From NCBI GenBank assembly GCA_910592005.1, contig CAJVPP010003581.1, positions 1 through 11,273 of the forward strand: a stretch of 11,273 nucleotides of DNA, written 5' to 3'. The translations under genes and the position numbers were made by a program. Shown piece by piece: positions 7,200-11,273 of the stretch. Within the stretch, counting starts at the first letter, position 1, and every line of letters starts with the position of its first letter. The notes beneath the pieces are model-generated. The model was not told the origin of the DNA. It saw only the letters and a list, made by a program, of their open reading frames with translations, and did no database searches. Source of the DNA: Funneliformis mosseae (lineage: Eukaryota; Glomeromycota; Glomeromycetes; Glomerales; Glomeraceae).

Positions 7200-8925
7200 T
7201 ATATTACCTTTATACTCAACTACCTATAATAATAATCAGTTAACTTCTAATTCTTAAAAAAAAAAATTTATTAAATACTCTAAAGTTTATTGCTTAAACT
7301 TTAAGAATAATTAGTTAGTTTATTAAAAAAAAATAAAAATTAATTGATCCTTATCATTTTAAAATTGATAATTTAATATTATAATATCTTAATTTAAGAC
7401 TATATAATTTTTTGTAATAAATTTTGAATAAATATAATATAATATATAGTTCATAATCATTTATTTTAAAAAAATATACTGCAAAAGAAAATTTCTAAAA
7501 TTGCAGAAGTAAGAGCTAAGTTACAAATTAACCAATCAAATCTCTTAAAATCTTCACTATAGCCTTATAGCGAAGTTGATGTCTAGGACATAGAGTTCAT
7601 TATAACAAGAGTTGATTGCATACAAATAATCAATTAAGTGCATATTATATAAAATAAATAATATTACGTGATATTATAAATATTTTTTATTGTAAAACTA
7701 AAAAAAAAACAGCAGTAAATATACTGTCCTAAACTAGAGGAAAAATAACACAGAATTGTACAAAATAAAAAATATTATAAGATATATCTAATATAATTTA
7801 ACTATAATATATAAAATATCAATCCTTTAAAGGACTAAAGAATTTAATGTATAATTTAATTTTGAAGTAAAAATATAAAATCTTATTAATGCATTATTAT
7901 ATCTATTCTGATATATTTAATCAATAAATTTGCTTTAAAATAATTAAAAAAATTAATAATATTTCTGTTTAATCATAGATTTTCTCATTTTTAAACTCAC
8001 AATTACCATTCAAGTTATTTCATGAATTTTGTATAAAGAAGAATATCAATATTATATTTCTGAAAGTATATTATTTCTATTATTTCTTCTTTTAACCTAT
8101 CATTAATCTTTCTCATATTATTCTCCAATTAAATTTTACTTTTTTTCTAATATTCTATTATAGCTTTACTTACTTGAAATATTTTTTAAAATGTTAATAA
8201 TCTATTCACACTTTTTTTAGAACTTATTTATTATTTATTTTGAACTTACAAAGCCTACATTACTTTTAAGTTATTCTTCTAATATTAAGATTGTAAATTT
8301 TATAATATTAAAATATATTTTGCTATTAAATAATAACAAATAATTTTAATTGCGTTTATTTTTTTAAAATTATATTCTAAAATAACCAATTGATAGATAG
8401 TTGTAATTTTATTAATAATCAGATTAGAAGTATAGAATGCTGATATTATGATAATACTTTATTAATTGATTTTATTAAATAAATTTTACATTATACTTAC
8501 AGCCTTCTGCTTATCATGTTATTATATAAATATAAAGAACTAGATATAACAATTGCTTAAGAAACAAATTCATATAGTATGATAAGAACTAGAATTCTTT
8601 AACAATTTCTTTCAAAGCAATATATAAATTATGAAATCTTACTATCATGGTAAATTTTCAAGTTAATAGTCAAATATAAAGAGACCAAAATGATTATAAA
8701 ATATTATGATTCAAGAAATGATCAGAATGATCAATCATCTGACTTATTTTAGATTATTAGTGTGTTTAGAAATCTGTTACAATAATGATTTATTACTGCT
8801 ATATTTGATTAATGAATTTGTGAAATCTATTATGATTCCTAATTTGTTTAATTTATTAATAGTTCTAATGAAAAAATTTATTAAAAAAAATTTCACTTTA
8901 TAACTTTAAAAATAAAATAATATTT
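7200..8925. other. Extremely AT-rich block without a supported gene
   Basis: G and C are scarce throughout, and frames are short or Ile/Leu/Lys/Asn-only. The only protein-like trace is 7490-7640 (+), reading ISKIAEVRAKLQINQSNLLK, stop, PYSEVDV, stop, DIEFIITRVDCIQIIN; the first part recalls the KIAELRAK coiled-coil type common in glomeromycete proteins. The 65-codon frame at 8706-8903 is hydrophobic (LLLLYLI, NLFNLLIVLMK) and typical of chance ORFs here. I found no terminal repeat for the neighbouring hAT element. Confidence 0.4.
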
Positions 8926-9189
8926 TTATTTGTCATTTATATTTATTTGAATTATAATATAAAAATTTAACATTTTGATAGAATTCTCTAAAAGTCTTCA
9001 TTTATGATCATTAAAAATATTCTTATAAGCTGAATAATTTTGCTCTATATCTACATCTGAAATAGGCAACCAAATATATATTAATGCTATTTTAAATAAA
9101 ATTGGTAATGTGTAATTTTTTTTATCCAATAATGTTTAAATCAAAATCTTCTTCAAAAGATTCTTTTAGCTTACAATATGCTTCAGTAT

Positions 9190-9750
9190 TAGCCTTTTGG
9201 ACTAATGGATTTTTGAACTATTGAAGTATTGGATTAATGGATTTAATTCATTTTAATTTCATTAAAATTTGGACTACTGAACTGTAGATTTCGTCTAACA
9301 ACTATAAATTTATGTATAATTTTAGCAATATGTTCATAATTGTAATAATTATAGAATATATATTATATACTAATTATTACTTAATATAATAAAATTTTAC
9401 AAATAATTAGGCTCCAGCTCAATATAATATCTAGATATTTTCATTTAGAATTTTGATCTAGCAGGATGAGGTAAATTTGAAATGTTTTAATATTAATTAC
9501 AAGCTCTCTGTCACCTGAAAAATTAAGATCATTTAGTAGAATTGTTATAGTTGAACAATTTTATTATCTTTCAAATTTTTAAGTTAGACTAGCATTATAA
9601 ATTTGGTCAGAATTATAGTATATAAAATTATAATTGGGCCAAAATTATATAATCATAGTCCATTTGAATTGGAGTTAAACTAGACATCTCTATTAGGTTT
9701 AAAGTCTAATAGTTCATTATTAGGAATTGGACAAGGTCCAATTCTAACAC
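9190..9750. other. Unexplained block inside the hAT pseudogene
   Basis: Transposase similarity on the minus strand fades after SKINEFSLLENNLMG (about 9760) and returns at KESFEEDFDLN (about 9165). The roughly 560 bases between carry no hAT motif. They hold a palindrome at 9724-9744, the spaced repeats TTGGACTAATGGATTT (9197-9212) and TTGGATTAATGGATTT (9229-9244), and AT-only tracts. It could be an inserted element, a solo LTR, or badly decayed coding sequence plus intron. Confidence 0.35.
9724..9744. repeat. Palindrome GAATTGGAC-AAG-GTCCAATTC
   Basis: Nine-base perfect arms flank a three-base spacer. On the minus strand the sequence just outside begins TGTTAGAATTGGACC, similar to an LTR start (TG...), but no CA end or paired copy was identified. 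Confidence 0.55.
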
Positions 9751-10126
9751 CGATATACTCCCCATTAAATTATTTTCTAGTAATGAAAATTCATTAATTT
9801 TACTATAATAATTCAAATCATGTCGATTACTCTGTGCTTATATATATTTTAGATCAAAACATTGAATAGATCTAGAAAGAGAAAGTGCATTATGTCTATC
9901 AATATATTTTTTAAATTTAATTGATGCTTGCTTATATACTTCACCAAAAATTGTTTTATAATAATGGGATCAACTCCTCTTGATGCGCATTTCTCAATTA
10001 ATTCGCACATAATAGTTGATCTTTTGTACTATTTTCTAGTGATGTACGTGTATGATCTAATCTTAAAATCACACATGGTGCAATTGGATGAGATTGTATT
10101 TTAAAAATTCTAAATCAGTTACCAAT

Positions 10127-10203
10127 CTTAAATAAATTTGTTAATATACAAATAAAAAATTATTTAAGGTAAATATAATAAATATAATTAAAATATTATT
10201 TAC
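10127..10203 (-). other. hAT intron (77 nt)
   Basis: On the minus strand the donor GTAAATAAT follows AATGCTAAAG (10204) and the acceptor TTTATTTAAG ends at 10127, before ATTGGTAACTGATTTAG. It separates FEILTLFIINNAK from LVTDLEFLKIQSHP. Length and AT content match the other introns in the window. Confidence 0.5.
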
Positions 10204-10933
10204 CTTTAGCATTATTTATAATAAATAATGTTAAAATTTCAAAATCAAATTTATCATCACGAAAAATTTTGAGCCAGTTTCTTAATTCCATTACTATTAT
10301 TATCAATTTTTTCTTCTTCTTAATAGAAAGTAATAATAAAAGGAATGTATTGATTAATCCAAAAAACAAACTTAAATCACGAATTCCATCTAGTTTTAAA
10401 AGGTAATGGTGGCAAAGTTATAGAATACTCATTTTGGTTAAAATTAAATGGAAGTGATCTGCATTTAAAGAAAGATGGCTTATCCATCTTCGTTTACGTG
10501 ATGAGTAATAAGTAAAAGAAGCTTTAATTTATATAATAATATTATCTAATAATTTAAATTGAGAATGATCTAACCAAGTTCCTCCAAATAAATTATAGAT
10601 ATGCGCTAATCATGCATTATAATAAATATTTGAAAAAATGGTTTTAAATTCTGAAAGGGCTTTATCATATAACTTGCGTTATCAGAAATATAAAAAATAA
10701 CATCTTCATAAGAAACACTGTCATAACCAACTGCAGAAATAGCAACTAATTTTGTTTGATTCTTAAAACTAAAAAGAATATAACAGCTGCTCTACCACAA
10801 ATATCGGTTGTTTCATCAACTGTAATACAAAATCGTTTTCTTACTAACATTATTTTTAATTGATTTATTTCAGATTCATAAAACATTGGCAGATATTTTT
10901 CTCGAAGCTGATTAGCACCAATCATAGCACCGT

Positions 10934-11012
10934 CTAAAAGAATTTGATATACATATATATAAGTAAATATTATATTTAATAAATAGATTAATAAATATAA
11001 TTTATGTTATAC
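10934..11012 (-). other. hAT intron (79 nt, phase 1)
   Basis: On the minus strand the donor GTATAAC follows TAT G (11013) and the acceptor CTTTTAG precedes AC GGT GCT (10933). Joining G to AC gives GAC, producing YCIYDGAMIGANQLREKYLP, which matches the expected order of the family, so the splice sites are well supported even though the gene is dead. Confidence 0.7.
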
Positions 11013-11273
11013 CATAAATACAATATTTTAGAATTTTAACTTTCTGCCTTTTCAAGAGGTATATCTGCAGCAGTTAATGCTTGAACAAGATCCAAATTTA
11101 ATTGCTCACTTTTAGATAAATGAGAAATATTGTATAAATTTTGCGAAGAATTATTTATATTAGTTTGCCGATTTGCTTTTGCATTTTGATGTTTTAATGA
11201 AATAAGATGATCATTAAGTATAGATTTTTTTCTATGATTTAAGACTATTCGACAAACTCGGCACATTAATGAA

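Larger units (their letters stand above)
8926..11273 (-). pseudogene. hAT-superfamily transposase with BED/CGGBP1-like zinc finger, heavily decayed, 5' end beyond window
   Basis: hAT transposases cut and paste their own DNA in the nucleus. On the minus strand, from the right edge: a zinc finger C-x2-C-x14-H-x5-H (MCRVC ... DHLISLKH, 11266-11189), then LTAADIPLEKAES, a wording close to CGGBP1 and related hAT proteins. A one-base shift near 11040 gives VKILKYCIY, then an intron, then DGAMIGANQLREKYLP. The first catalytic region is ITVDETTD (DETTD 10817-10803). Further segments in shifting frames are ISDNASYM, LAHIYNLFGGTWLDHSQFKL, SSRKRRWISHL (10498-10484 region), KTRWNS (10397-10380), LEFLKIQSHPIAP, YKQASIKFKKYIDRH, SIQCFD and SNRHDLNYYSKINEF. 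The C-terminal dimerisation region is IWLPISDVDIEQNYSAYKNI then LLENSIKML, ending at TAA 8926. In-frame stops (for example within NA*LAH, NS*FKF, YI*AQS, HK*RLL) and several frameshifts exclude a working enzyme. Identification as hAT is firm. Confidence 0.88.

Noticed and set aside
8706..8903. 65-codon plus-strand frame
   Set aside because: Low-complexity hydrophobic peptide in an AT desert, no start context or family motif; a different frame over the same bases (YDSRNDQNDQSSD) is at least as protein-like.
1..11273. A novel defence or biosynthetic system
   Set aside because: The genes are unrelated relics plus one membrane protein, with no conserved cluster, shared promoters or complementary domains.

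Overview
This is an AT-rich eukaryotic window that looks like a gene-poor, repeat-rich stretch of an arbuscular mycorrhizal (Glomeromycotina, Rhizophagus-like) genome. Three things support that. The 5' kinase has the wording of the very large tyrosine-kinase-like family known from Rhizophagus (GGCSEIYKA loop, HRDLHSEN, SDFGFCGP, ISSGQTPF, QCWDADLLKRP, and the tail NPNLHSEDQNELEIS). Introns are short (48-140 nt) with GT..AG ends. A decayed hAT transposase lies at the other end. No prokaryotic features, rRNA, tRNA or CRISPR were seen. The species is an inference from protein flavour.

Layout. 1-1788 (+): a seven-exon protein kinase gene cut by the left window edge and broken by a TAA exactly at the Glu codon of the APE motif; its small 3' exons, down to the family's acidic tail, are still readable. 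1789-2788: AT-rich, no supported gene. 2789-2973: a compact CpG-rich island of GTGCG-type repeats whose ends are inverted copies, probably a non-autonomous DNA element (MITE-like). 2974-4088: intergenic, with a perfect hairpin, a possible Tc1-type end, and a short lysine-rich gene fragment under an E2F-like palindrome. 4706-5243 (+): the one intact-looking gene, a 124-residue multi-pass membrane protein with a TATA box upstream and AATAAA just after the stop. 5259-5984: intergenic with a nested inverted repeat. 5985-6329 (+): a decayed gene with a good start, a textbook intron and the remains of a Myb/SANT or trihelix-like DNA-binding domain. 6330-8925: extremely AT-rich, with only traces of old reading frames. 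8926-11273 (-): a hAT-superfamily transposase pseudogene, read from its BED/CGGBP1-like zinc finger at the right edge to its C-terminal dimerisation region, with two recognisable introns, many stops and frameshifts, and an unexplained interior block.

Functional picture: only the small membrane protein could plausibly make its full product. The kinase, Myb-like and hAT genes are relics, consistent with gene-family expansion followed by decay near transposons. No coordinated system (operon, defence locus or cluster) is visible.
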